In this document: in pieces, positions 43,243 through 52,074 of the stretch
How positions within the stretch are numbered: the stretch's first letter is position 1
Layout: every line of letters begins with the position of its first letter
From: Ruminococcus sp. CAG:254
Lineage (GTDB): Bacteria; Bacillota; Clostridia; Oscillospirales; Ruminococcaceae
NCBI GenBank assembly: GCA_000433635.1
Contig: HF997947.1
Coordinates: forward strand, 37,384-101,383
Length of the DNA stretch: 64,000 bases
Direction of reading: 5' to 3'
Made by a program: the position numbers and the translations under genes
The notes under the pieces: model-generated
Seen by the model: the letters and a program-made list of their open reading frames with translations, nothing else
The model's database searches: none
What the model was told of the DNA's origin: nothing

Positions 43243-43956
43243 TCATGCTTTTATTTTTGTGGTTGTCGTTGCTGTTACAACATAAACCCGTTCTGCTCCA
43301 CATTGTTTCAGCAACGAAGCACAGTAATTTGCTGTGCTTCCCGTTGTCAAAACATCATCACATAAAATGAAAATATAGCCTTTCAATGATTTCCCAGCTG
43401 ATGCAAATTGCAAAACATTGGTACGCCGTTGTTCTGCATTCAACGTATGCTGCGGAATTCCGCCCGGCTTTTTCCAAAGCAAATCCGTACGAACCGGAAT
43501 CTTTGTGACAAAAGAAATCGCATTTGCAATGCGTTCCGCCGGATTCTTTCCCCGTAAAATCCACTGATGCTGCTGCATCGGTACTGGAACAATGGCATCC
43601 GCCATCATCCAGTCCGGTTTCTGCAGGATTCGTTCCCCTAATACTGTTCCCGTGTAGTTCGCAAAGTTTAAATTTTCTGCTTGTTTTAGCTGTAAAATAC
43701 CCTGTCTGGCTCGTCCTTCATAACGACTGACTGTCATTGCACCATCAAAGGCAAGTGATTCCGAACACATACAGTCATCGAATGGTTTTCCACATCCACT
43801 ACATACAGTATCCGGATTCAATGCCGTTTCAATCTGACATGCCTCACAAATCCATGCATCCCATGCAATCACTTGATTACAGCAGGGGCAGCGATTCGGA
43901 TACACAAGGTCAATCAGAAAGCGGTAACTGTTCTGGAGCAGATGTGTCTGTTTCAT
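43243..43956 (-). CDS. comF: ComF family phosphoribosyltransferase-like protein
   Basis: 237 aa. An N-terminal double zinc finger (CPCC at ~23, CEAC, CSGCGKPFDDCMC) is followed by a phosphoribosyltransferase domain with the PRPP loop ILCDDVLTTGSTANYC (~198-213). ComF helps DNA uptake or processing in competence. Its first 47 bases overlap the 3' end of recD2. The ATG is preceded by GAGGGG. Confidence 0.93.
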   Translation of the reverse strand: MKQTHLLQNSYRFLIDLVYPNRCPCCNQVIAWDAWICEACQIETALNPDTVCSGCGKPFDDCMCSESLAFDGAMTVSRYEGRARQGILQLKQAENLNFANYTGTVLGERILQKPDWMMADAIVPVPMQQHQWILRGKNPAERIANAISFVTKIPVRTDLLWKKPGGIPQHTLNAEQRRTNVLQFASAGKSLKGYIFILCDDVLTTGSTANYCASLLKQCGAERVYVVTATTTTKIKA

Positions 43957-46162
43957 GCAATGTCCCCTCTGTCATCATATGCTTGAGGCAGGTGTAACGA
44001 TGACACCGCCGATTATTATCTACCATCTGATAGATTTTCTGCTGTGAACCAATCAGAATCAGCAGTTTTTTGGAACGAGTGACGGCTGTATACAGCAAGT
44101 TTCGATAATACAGCTTCTCAAAACCGCCCAACAAGGGCAGAATCACTACTTCAAACTCACAGCCCTGACTTTTATGCACGGTAATGGCATAGGCAAGTTC
44201 CAACTGTTCCAGCTGGTCAAAACTGTAGACCGCCGTTCGTCCATCAAAACAAACAACTGCTTCCCCTGTCTTTTTCTGCAGCGTCAGAATCTTTCCAATG
44301 TCACCGTTGAAAATACCTGCTCCCGGTTCGCCATCTTTATGCCATTCCAAGTCATAGTTGTTGCGAATCTGCATGACCTTGTCCCCTTCTCGGAATGTAT
44401 AGAGAACCGATTTATATTCCTGTTTTCCTCGGCTGGGCGGATTTAAAACCTCCTGCAAGCGACGATTCAATTCAATTACCCCTAATAACCCCTTTCGAGA
44501 TGGCGTAATCACTTGAATATCATCCATTGGATGATATTGATAGGCATTCGGCAGCCGTGTTTTCACCAAATCCAAAATCAATTGCGTTGCATCTTCTGTT
44601 TTCAATCGCTGGAAAAAGAAAAAATCACTCTGCTTCTGCTGCAAATCCGGATAATTCCCCGTGATAATTTTATGGGCATTCGTGACAATGCAGCTTTGCT
44701 GTGCCTGCCGGAAAATCTGATTCAGAGCAACCACAGGAACTTGTCCGCTGTCAATCAAATCTTTCAGGACATTGCCAGCCCCTACCGATGGCAGCTGGTC
44801 ACTATCGCCCACCATAATCAACTTGCAACTAAACCGCAATGCACGCAGCAAGCTTTCAAATAGCAACACGTCTACCATCGACATTTCATCCACAATCATT
44901 ACATCACAAGTCAGCGGATTGGATTCATTGTGCCGGAATTTGGTTGCCCCTGCCATGTCAAATTCCACCTCTAACAAGCGGTGAATGGTCTTTGCTTCGT
45001 AGCCTGTTAAATCCGAAATTCGCTGTGCAGCTCGTCCAGTCGGAGCAGCCAGCATGACTTGATAGCCTTGCTTTTCAAACAGAGAAATCATGCCGTTTAG
45101 CGTCGTCGTTTTTCCTGTCCCTGGTCCACCTGTTAAAATCAATAAACCACGGGATAATGCAGATAAAATTGCCTTTCGCTGCAATTCTGCATATTGAATG
45201 CCCTGTTCTGTTTCTTCTCGTTTGATTAAGTCCAGATAAATTTCTTGGTCTTCTGGTGCAGAGAAATCCCGCAAGACACCGATTCGGTCTGCAATGTACT
45301 GTTCTGCCTCGTAATATGCTGGCAAATAGACAAATTCCCGTGTTTCTTTTTGATAGGAAACCAAATTCCCCTCTTTCTGTGCTGCCTGATAGGCTGACAG
45401 AAATTCTGATTCTGAAACCTGTAAATATTCACACACTTTCGGCTGTAGCCGATCCAACGGCAAACAAGTATAGCCGTTGTGCGTGTTATGCTCCAGAATA
45501 TAGCATGTTCCTGCTAAAATTCGCTGTTCTGCGTTTTTTGGAACTTTTAAATCATCCGCAAGAAGTTCTGCTTTTTCAAACGGCAATTCGATTCCCATTC
45601 CACACAGCAAATAGGGATTTGCCAGAATCATTTCTTTTGCACCGCTGCCATAGCACTGATAGGCTCGCATCGCATAACGAGAGCGAATGTTGTATTGTTG
45701 CAGAAACAGCATCAAGCTGCGTAATGCAAAAATTTTCTGTACTTCCTGTGCAATCGTTTCACATTTTTTCGGAGAAATGCCACGAATTTCCATCAGGCGA
45801 GTGGGCTGCTTCTCCATGATTTCCAATGTCTGACTTCCAAATGCTGTTACAATTTTCTTTGCCAAAGCCGAACCAATGCCCTTAATCACACCAGAAGAGA
45901 GATACCGCTGAATGTTGATGGCATCTTCCGGCAGCTTTCGTTCTACATACTGTGCCTGAAACTGTACGCCAAAGCGAACGTGATTGACATAAGTACCATC
46001 TACGGAAAGCTGTTCGCCCTCTTCCACATCGCCCAGCTCTCCGACAACCGTAATCAATGTTCCATTCGCATCCAAATCCAAAACGGTATAGCCGTTCTGT
46101 TCATTGCGATACAGCATTTGTTCAACCGTTCCTTCGATATGCAAAACGGTTTCCTGTTCCAA
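43910..46162 (-). CDS. recD2: RecD-like ATP-dependent DNA helicase
   Basis: 750 aa. An OB-like N-terminus and helix-hairpin-helix region (~90-190), then superfamily 1B motifs: Walker A LTGGPGTGKTTTLNG (~345), Walker B MIVDEMSMVD (~425), and the late YAITVHKSQGCEFEVVI (~685). A 5'-3' helicase that in other Firmicutes works without RecBC. It starts at a TTG with AGGAGGGG upstream. It overlaps comF downstream. Confidence 0.93.
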   Translation of the reverse strand: MEQETVLHIEGTVEQMLYRNEQNGYTVLDLDANGTLITVVGELGDVEEGEQLSVDGTYVNHVRFGVQFQAQYVERKLPEDAINIQRYLSSGVIKGIGSALAKKIVTAFGSQTLEIMEKQPTRLMEIRGISPKKCETIAQEVQKIFALRSLMLFLQQYNIRSRYAMRAYQCYGSGAKEMILANPYLLCGMGIELPFEKAELLADDLKVPKNAEQRILAGTCYILEHNTHNGYTCLPLDRLQPKVCEYLQVSESEFLSAYQAAQKEGNLVSYQKETREFVYLPAYYEAEQYIADRIGVLRDFSAPEDQEIYLDLIKREETEQGIQYAELQRKAILSALSRGLLILTGGPGTGKTTTLNGMISLFEKQGYQVMLAAPTGRAAQRISDLTGYEAKTIHRLLEVEFDMAGATKFRHNESNPLTCDVMIVDEMSMVDVLLFESLLRALRFSCKLIMVGDSDQLPSVGAGNVLKDLIDSGQVPVVALNQIFRQAQQSCIVTNAHKIITGNYPDLQQKQSDFFFFQRLKTEDATQLILDLVKTRLPNAYQYHPMDDIQVITPSRKGLLGVIELNRRLQEVLNPPSRGKQEYKSVLYTFREGDKVMQIRNNYDLEWHKDGEPGAGIFNGDIGKILTLQKKTGEAVVCFDGRTAVYSFDQLEQLELAYAITVHKSQGCEFEVVILPLLGGFEKLYYRNLLYTAVTRSKKLLILIGSQQKIYQMVDNNRRCHRYTCLKHMMTEGTLHETDTSAPEQLPLSD

Positions 46163-46201
46163 CGGAACCCCTCCTCTCTCAATCGTTTTACGCTACCCTT
46201 T

Positions 46202-46230
46202 ATTATACTATTTTTTCAGACAAATTGCAA
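46202..46230 (-). promoter_or_regulatory. Promoter of recD2, inside the end of the upstream gene
   Basis: TTGCAA (46225-46230), 17-base spacer, TATAAT (46202-46207) on the minus strand, about 40 bases before the recD2 start. Confidence 0.75.
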
Positions 46231-46586
46231 TCATTTTTCGATGGAAAACGACATTCCATTAAAATTTTCTGAAATTCCGAAAATGTTCCACATTGGAAAC
46301 GGGTGTGGTCTTGGCAATACTGTCGAATTTCTTCTGATTGCAGTGTCGGTTCTTCCGGCAGCAGCAAAAAAATCTCTGCGGTTTGCAGGGAAACTTGCCA
46401 CTGTAAATCCGAAAACAAATGATTCAACTCTGCTTTCCAATCCGGACGCAACTCCAGTGCAGAAAGCAACACATAACAGGATGCCGGACGCTTCTGGTTG
46501 TGTAGCTTTCGCTTCGTGCAGATGCAGATTCCCTCAATTAGTGCCAGAATTGCAAGCAGAAACGCAATACCGAACAGTGTGGTCAT
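46203..46586 (-). CDS. Small membrane-anchored protein of unknown function
   Basis: 127 aa. One N-terminal membrane helix (~4-22, GIAFLLAILALIEGIC), then a basic stretch and a ~95-residue soluble domain with three Cys. No family recognised. GAGAGGCGG before the ATG supports it. It is 40 bases before recD2, whose promoter overlaps its last codons. Confidence 0.6.
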   Translation of the reverse strand: MTTLFGIAFLLAILALIEGICICTKRKLHNQKRPASCYVLLSALELRPDWKAELNHLFSDLQWQVSLQTAEIFLLLPEEPTLQSEEIRQYCQDHTRFQCGTFSEFQKILMECRFPSKNDCNLSEKIV

Positions 46587-46667
46587 AAAAATCGCCGCCT
46601 CTCACAGATTTTCGTTGTTATAATGTATGCAGCGGACAAGCAATTTTGATACAAAAAGAAAATCCAC

Positions 46668-46696
46668 TTGACAATGGAAAAAATATCATTTATAAT
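46668..46696 (+). promoter_or_regulatory. Consensus promoter of the MGLFSCC gene
   Basis: TTGACA (46668-46673), 17-base spacer, TATAAT (46691-46696), 69 bases before the ATG at 46766. It rules out the in-frame upstream start at 46646. Confidence 0.88.
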
Positions 46697-46765
46697 AAAA
46701 ATGATACCTTCGTTTTTTGTAGAAACAAGAAACAAAACCAATTTTTTAGGATAGGAAGAGATGAT

Positions 46766-47464
46766 ATGGGATTATTCTCCTGCTGCTTTTCGCAGTCGAC
46801 CCCAAAAGTCGGAGCAGAGAGCAAACCAGCCATTCAAAAATTAAAACAATGGGAAACCACACATTTTCCAGCACCTCGGACAAGTGGATCGCAAAATCCA
46901 GCAATTCGATATCAAGTTTACCGAACCGAACAGGGATCATCCATTTCCTTGAAAAAGATGAAAGTCCCAGCAGCATCTTCTCAATCGCAAATGGAATTTA
47001 TTTTCAGTAAAATCAAAACCATTACCAGTGGGATTGACCCCAATGAAGTTGCCTGTTGGATTTTTGATTATCGAACACAAATTTCCAACGAAATCCAGCG
47101 ATTTTTAGAGAATCTCCAAAAATTAGAAAACCTGAATAAAACATTGCGAGAAGATTCCCTGTTTTTCGATATTGACCATGTATTTCAAGTGAAAGTGCGA
47201 AACCTTTATCATGAACTGTTGTTCTGTAAGTTTGAAAACCTCGGAAATGCTGCCTATTTTCAAAGTGTGCAATCTCATCTGATTGCTATTCGCAAAGACA
47301 TGAACGATTTGAATACCAATTTTTTGGATTATATGCATGCCCTCACCAATACGGAACAGGAAGATACCACACAGGACTTGGAATTGATTCGGATGCAGGT
47401 ACAAGCGATGGCAGAACTGGCACAAAAACAAATTCAAGACTCCTACAGAGGCATTGGTCAATAA
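46766..47464 (+). CDS. Soluble helical protein of unknown function (starts MGLFSCC)
   Basis: 232 aa. The first residues MGLFSCCFSQS are hydrophobic with a Cys pair. Residues 12-80 are polar and probably disordered. The rest (~85-230) is strongly helical, with heptad-like runs near IQRFLENLQKLENLNKTL and ELIRMQVQAMAELAQKQIQ, suggesting coiled coil. No enzyme motif, no signal peptide. A consensus promoter and own terminator show it is a real single-gene unit. Confidence 0.65.
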   Translation: MGLFSCCFSQSTPKVGAESKPAIQKLKQWETTHFPAPRTSGSQNPAIRYQVYRTEQGSSISLKKMKVPAASSQSQMEFIFSKIKTITSGIDPNEVACWIFDYRTQISNEIQRFLENLQKLENLNKTLREDSLFFDIDHVFQVKVRNLYHELLFCKFENLGNAAYFQSVQSHLIAIRKDMNDLNTNFLDYMHALTNTEQEDTTQDLELIRMQVQAMAELAQKQIQDSYRGIGQ

Positions 47465-47510
47465 AAAAGCGGCTATCTACACCAATATACCGTGTAGGCA
47501 GCCGCTTTTT
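47463..47510. terminator. Bidirectional terminator
   Basis: Stem AAAAAGCGGCT / AGCCGCTTTTT with inner CTACAC/GTGTAG, T-runs on both strands. Ends the plus-strand MGLFSCC gene and the minus-strand MFS gene. Confidence 0.9.
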
Positions 47511-47529
47511 GTATGATTATGCAAATCTT

Positions 47530-48714
47530 TTAACTTTTCTGTTTTGCTTTCCACAATGGAATCATCCGGAAGATACAGTACAACACTGCCAAAACACCAA
47601 TGATACCGCCAGCATAGCCAATATTTGCAATCGAAAGCTGATTGCAGACCGTTCCGCCCAGCCATGTTCCGCAGCCAATCCCCAAATTAAAAATACCAGA
47701 GAACAGGGACATTGCAACTGCTGAAGCTTCTTCTGGAACTGCCTTGATGGTTTCTGCTTGGAAGGCAACATTGAACGCTGTAACTGCCATTCCCCAGAGC
47801 ACACAAACCAGAATTACCAGATACAAGCTAATAGATGCTACTCGCAAGCAAAGCAAGGCTACTGCAACACTGGCAATGATGAATCGAATGAATGCATACC
47901 GATGCTTATCATACAGCCGTGAGAACAAGAAGCTACCCAACAGACCAGCTGCACCAAACAGCGTCAACACAATGGTAATCCAGCTGTCTGCCAGATGTGC
48001 AACCTGCTTCAGGAATGGTTCAATATAGCTGTAACCGGTATAATAGGCACTTGCTACGAGAAACGTAATCAGATAAATACCCAGCAGCTGCCGACGCTTC
48101 AAAATCTGCGGAAGCTGCCGAATCTGGAACGGTGTTCCGTTGGACATCTTCGGAAATACAAACAGCAGATAAAACAGCACCAAAAATGCAACCGCTGCTA
48201 CACATAAAAAGGTCATTCGCCAGCCAACGGTTAACCCGATGACTCTGCCCAGCGGCAACCCGAAAATCATAGCAACCGATGTTCCTGTCACAATCATACT
48301 CATGGCAAGCGTTTGGTGCTCCTCTGGAACGAGTCGAACTGCAATTGGAGAAGCGACTGACCAGAAAATTGCGTGCGTACAGGCAACGCCAATTCTGGAA
48401 ACCATCAGCATTCCATAGCTGGCAGAAACCCCAGATAAAACTTGGAAAATGCCAAATAGAGCGATTGTTCCCAGCAATAACTTGCGATAAGACATCTTAG
48501 AAACCAACAGCATGAGTGGCAAAGACAACAAGGTTACCACCCAGGAATATACAGAAATCAACAAACCTGCATGCGATTCTGTAATCCCGAAATTTGCTGC
48601 AATGTCAGAAAGCAGCCCGATGGGCATAAATTCAGATGTGTTAAAAATAAAAGCAGATACTGTCATCCCGATTAATGGCAGCCATGCTTTTAAAGGCATT
48701 TTTTGTTTGGTCAT
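47530..48714 (-). CDS. MFS exporter, DHA1 / sugar-efflux type
   Basis: 394 aa with 12 predicted helices. N-terminal TSEFMPIGLLSDIAANFGI is typical of the AraJ/SetA-like drug and sugar exporters, and the loop SKMSYRKLLLG is the MFS motif A position. Substrate unknown. I chose the ATG at 48714; the one at 48738 lacks a ribosome-binding site. Single-gene unit with own promoter. Confidence 0.88.
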   Translation of the reverse strand: MTKQKMPLKAWLPLIGMTVSAFIFNTSEFMPIGLLSDIAANFGITESHAGLLISVYSWVVTLLSLPLMLLVSKMSYRKLLLGTIALFGIFQVLSGVSASYGMLMVSRIGVACTHAIFWSVASPIAVRLVPEEHQTLAMSMIVTGTSVAMIFGLPLGRVIGLTVGWRMTFLCVAAVAFLVLFYLLFVFPKMSNGTPFQIRQLPQILKRRQLLGIYLITFLVASAYYTGYSYIEPFLKQVAHLADSWITIVLTLFGAAGLLGSFLFSRLYDKHRYAFIRFIIASVAVALLCLRVASISLYLVILVCVLWGMAVTAFNVAFQAETIKAVPEEASAVAMSLFSGIFNLGIGCGTWLGGTVCNQLSIANIGYAGGIIGVLAVLYCIFRMIPLWKAKQKS

Positions 48715-48764
48715 TTGTATGAAACCGTCCTCTCTCATGATTATTCTGGTATTTCCGTTTCAAT

Positions 48765-48793
48765 ATTATAGCACTGCCTTTGTGGGATGTCAA
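48765..48793 (-). promoter_or_regulatory. Consensus promoter of the MFS gene
   Basis: TTGACA (48788-48793), 17-base spacer, TATAAT (48765-48770) on the minus strand, 50 bases before the ATG. Confidence 0.9.
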
Positions 48794-48945
48794 TTTTAAA
48801 TATCAAACATTTTTCCAGGAAATTGGCTACAAAATAAGCAATCAGACCCACAAAACGATAAGCCTGCCGAAAAACATGAAACAGACTGAAACATTTTCAG
48901 ATTCTGTCACGTTTTTTCTATCTTTCCACACAAATTCTCAAAGAT

Positions 48946-48990
48946 GCAAAACAATCAGCAGCCCACATTTTCACGAACTGCTGATTGTTT
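48946..48990 (-). terminator. Terminator at the end of the suf operon
   Basis: Perfect 13-base stem (48948-48960 region with 48978-48990) whose left arm is coding: the stop of the 409-aa gene lies in the loop. A short T-run follows on the minus strand. Confidence 0.75.
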
Positions 48991-50200
48991 CAAAATCGGG
49001 TAACAGCCATTCTGCTGCTTCCCATATTTGTTTTCGTAGGAAATCCTTTGCATAGAAATAAAATACCTGCTCTGCTGCCTGTTGCAGCTGCTGTTCCGGC
49101 GGTTCTGTCCATAGATGGGATACGACTGCCATTCTATCCGTTTCTGCTGCACACGCCTGCAAAAATTCTGTCAGCCATTCTGGATGTTCTGCGAGTTGTT
49201 CTTCCCATTCCTCCGGAATTGCTTCCATCTCAACATCTTCAGAATCATCATACAAATCTGGGAAAATCATAGCCGTAATCATTTCCGCTTTCTGTTGGAT
49301 GTTCATTGGAATCTGTTCATTTGGTTCACAGTTTTCATAATACCATCTGCTCAACGGGCAGAGATTTGCAAAACAGTAATCACAAAAAGGCAAATTTACG
49401 TTGGAATCATCCCGATAAAACTGCCGCAGTGTTTCATATAATTCGATGTAACATTGATAATTGTCAAAATTTTTCCCGTTATCAAAATCAATATGATAAT
49501 CCTGATATTGAAACGCTGCCTGCAAATTGGGAATGAAGTGCTCCCGATTCATCATCATGCCGTGTTTTCGGCTCAAGATTGCAAAAATAATATAAGGCTT
49601 TGCTGCCTGTAACTGTGGATTTCCGTTCAGCAAACGCAGCAATTCCCCGATATTTTCTACATAAGCAGTGCTTTTTCTGCCAGCATAAAAAAACGGATTC
49701 TGAATGGATAAGTAGAAAATCGCATCTCGTTCATCTGTTCCCTTTTCTGCATTTCGTTGGAACTTCTTTGCTGCTTGTTTAAAAATCGGCAACTGTGCTT
49801 TTTGTATTGCCTGTTCCTGTAAAAATGCCTGAAATTCAGAAACTGTTTTCGACTGCTTCAGCCAGACTCGAATATCCTGCTCTTCGCTGCGATTCTCTGG
49901 ATGCCAGTCAAACAGCAATCCTCGGTCGGTAATCCAAGCAGCATAGAGAAACGATAACTGCAAATCTCCGGGATGTTCTTGCAATGCCTGCAACAAACCC
50001 AAACTAATGGCTGCTGGATTTTGATTGGAAATCTGCCAGTGCTGTAATCCATCCTGAAACTGCTTTCGAAAATCTGCAACCGCAGAACTGGCTGCTTCCA
50101 TGGTCAGATGTGCATCTTTCAACAATTGAGAAAGGGAAACATATGCCTCTGCTTCTTTGCAAAGAAATTGATAAATTTCAAATTCCTCTGTCGGATTCAT
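48971..50200 (-). CDS. Unknown protein at the tail of the suf operon (409 aa)
   Basis: 409 aa, soluble, acidic, mostly helical. A Cys cluster at ~285-305, CDYCFANLCPLSRWYYENCE, may bind metal or an Fe-S cluster. The C-terminal third is Glu-rich. No family recognised. Its ATG overlaps the stop of the 78-aa gene by four bases, which in turn overlaps sufU, so it is expressed with the Fe-S assembly machinery. Confidence 0.65.
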   Translation of the reverse strand: MNPTEEFEIYQFLCKEAEAYVSLSQLLKDAHLTMEAASSAVADFRKQFQDGLQHWQISNQNPAAISLGLLQALQEHPGDLQLSFLYAAWITDRGLLFDWHPENRSEEQDIRVWLKQSKTVSEFQAFLQEQAIQKAQLPIFKQAAKKFQRNAEKGTDERDAIFYLSIQNPFFYAGRKSTAYVENIGELLRLLNGNPQLQAAKPYIIFAILSRKHGMMMNREHFIPNLQAAFQYQDYHIDFDNGKNFDNYQCYIELYETLRQFYRDDSNVNLPFCDYCFANLCPLSRWYYENCEPNEQIPMNIQQKAEMITAMIFPDLYDDSEDVEMEAIPEEWEEQLAEHPEWLTEFLQACAAETDRMAVVSHLWTEPPEQQLQQAAEQVFYFYAKDFLRKQIWEAAEWLLPDFETISSS

Positions 50201-50433
50201 TTTTCAGAATTCTCCTGTTCTGTGGGAATAAGACCGTTTTCCTGTAATGTTTGCCGCTCCTCCTGAATCTCTAGCATTAATGCTTGCCATTCTGCATCTT
50301 GTGCTTCTTTGGAAAATGCCAATATCCGCAGAAAAACTGCAAATTCCCCGGTTGCTGGCGGTGCTTTTCGCACCAACGCAATCCGGGGAATTTGTTTTGC
50401 TTTTTGGAGCAGCGAACACTCGTTATGCTTCAT
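50197..50433 (-). CDS. Small unknown protein coupled to sufU (78 aa)
   Basis: 78 aa. A basic first half (QKAKQIPRIALVRKAPP) with one Cys (NECS), then a helical second half ending in Glu-rich sequence. No family recognised. The ATG overlaps the sufU stop by four bases and its stop overlaps the next ATG by four, a tight coupling on both sides that argues it is real. Confidence 0.65.
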   Translation of the reverse strand: MKHNECSLLQKAKQIPRIALVRKAPPATGEFAVFLRILAFSKEAQDAEWQALMLEIQEERQTLQENGLIPTEQENSEK

Positions 50434-50858
50434 TCAGTTGTCTTTTCCAATGCTTCCCGCAAGGTTCTCCATCCCAATACCGCACACTTTACCCGTGCTG
50501 GCATATGGGAAATATCCTGCAACGCAGATGCCTCTTCCAGTTCATCCACTTCTTCCTCTGTTGCAGTTCCCTTGATCATCTTCAAAAACAAATCCGATAA
50601 ATGCAGGGCTTCTTCTTTGGTCTTTCCCACAATCATCCCGATCATAATATCCGCAGATGCCTGCGAAATCGCACATCCATCGCCACAGAAAGACGCATCT
50701 TGAATGATACCGTCTTCCAGTTTCAAGTTCAGGAAAATGTCATCTCCACAGTTTGGATTGACCCCTTCCAGCTTGATGGTGGCATCCGGCAAATCATACT
50801 TGAACTCCGGACGTACGTTGTGCTCCGTTAAAATCTCATTATAAAAATTATTCGCCAT
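50430..50858 (-). CDS. sufU: SUF Fe-S assembly scaffold / zinc-dependent sulfur acceptor
   Basis: 142 aa. SufU/IscU fold with three conserved Cys: NPNCGDD (~36), SFCGDGCAISQAS (~58-63) and ARVKCAVLGWRTL (~123), and the SufU-type insert (EEEVDELEEASALQ). It takes persulfide sulfur from SufS. The ATG at 50858 follows GGAGG and lies 11 bases inside the sufS end. Confidence 0.93.
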   Translation of the reverse strand: MANNFYNEILTEHNVRPEFKYDLPDATIKLEGVNPNCGDDIFLNLKLEDGIIQDASFCGDGCAISQASADIMIGMIVGKTKEEALHLSDLFLKMIKGTATEEEVDELEEASALQDISHMPARVKCAVLGWRTLREALEKTTE

Positions 50859-52074
50859 AGCCCATACGCCTCCGAATATTTGAAACACTTTCCAAGAAAC
50901 GATCTGTCTCTTCCTTGGTATTATAGAACATCACACTTGCTCTTGCAGAAGAATGAATGCCTAAATACTGATGCAGCGGTTCTGCACAGTGATGTCCGGC
51001 ACGAATATCCATGCCGTCACTGCTCAAAATTTCGCTGATGTCATGCGGATGCACCTGATCCACGGTAAATGCAACAATTCCCGTGTGATTTTCTGCCTGT
51101 TCTGAACCCAATACATGAATGTGCGGAATGGACTGCATACCACGCAATAAATATTCTGTCAATTCCTGCTCTGCCTGCTGTACGTTGGACATACCCAGCT
51201 TTTGCAGATACCGAATTGCCTCTGCCAATGCAACTGCTCCACCAGCATTTACCGTACCTGCTTCAAACTTGTGCGGCAATTCTGCATAGGTTGCATCATA
51301 ACGGGAAACGGTTTCAATCATTTCTCCGCCTGTCAGGAATGGCGGCATGGATTCCAGCAGTTCTTTCTTTCCATAGAGAACACCAATTCCCATCGGAGCA
51401 AGCATTTTATGCCCGGAAAATGCCATAAAGTCAACATCTAACGCTTGCACATCCACTGCCATATGCGGTGCACCCTGTGCAGCATCCATCAAAATCACTG
51501 CTCCGCATTGTCTGGCACGTTTCACCAATTCTGCAACCGGATTCACACAGCCCAAAACATTGGAAACCATGCCAATTGCAACTAATTTTGTATGGTCAGA
51601 AAAAGCAGCATCCATTCGCTCTTTGGAAATCGTTCCGTCTGGGTCGCATTCCAGATAAACCAGCTTTGCACCGGTCATCCGTGCAACCATCTGCCACGGT
51701 AACAAATTGCTGTGATGTTCCAGAATGGAAACTACGATCTCATCGTCCGCTTTCAAGTGCGACAATCCATAGCTATAAGCAACCAGATTGATGCTTTCTG
51801 TGGTGTTTCGTGTAAAGATGATTTCTTCCGGTGCAGCTGCGTGAATAAACTGCTGAACCGTTGTTCTGGCTGCCTCATATCGTTCGGTTGCCTCAACACT
51901 CAGCGGATATAAGCCACGCAGAACATTGGCATTATAGCTTTCGTAAAATTCCTGTGCTGCCTGCAAGACACAAGCCGGCTTTTGTGAAGTCGCCGCATTG
52001 TCAAAATAAACACGGTCATGCTTGGCAATCAACGGAAATTCTGCCCGAATGGCTGCAATCTGAGAAGCGGTCAT
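50848..52074 (-). CDS. sufS: Cysteine desulfurase SufS
   Basis: 408 aa. PLP Lys in FSGHKMLAPMGIG (~224), N-terminal YFDNAATSQKP, active-site Cys in IRAGHHCAEPLH (~362). Class II desulfurase that gives a persulfide to SufU. Overlaps sufD by four bases. Confidence 0.95.
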   Translation of the reverse strand: MTASQIAAIRAEFPLIAKHDRVYFDNAATSQKPACVLQAAQEFYESYNANVLRGLYPLSVEATERYEAARTTVQQFIHAAAPEEIIFTRNTTESINLVAYSYGLSHLKADDEIVVSILEHHSNLLPWQMVARMTGAKLVYLECDPDGTISKERMDAAFSDHTKLVAIGMVSNVLGCVNPVAELVKRARQCGAVILMDAAQGAPHMAVDVQALDVDFMAFSGHKMLAPMGIGVLYGKKELLESMPPFLTGGEMIETVSRYDATYAELPHKFEAGTVNAGGAVALAEAIRYLQKLGMSNVQQAEQELTEYLLRGMQSIPHIHVLGSEQAENHTGIVAFTVDQVHPHDISEILSSDGMDIRAGHHCAEPLHQYLGIHSSARASVMFYNTKEETDRFLESVSNIRRRMGYGE

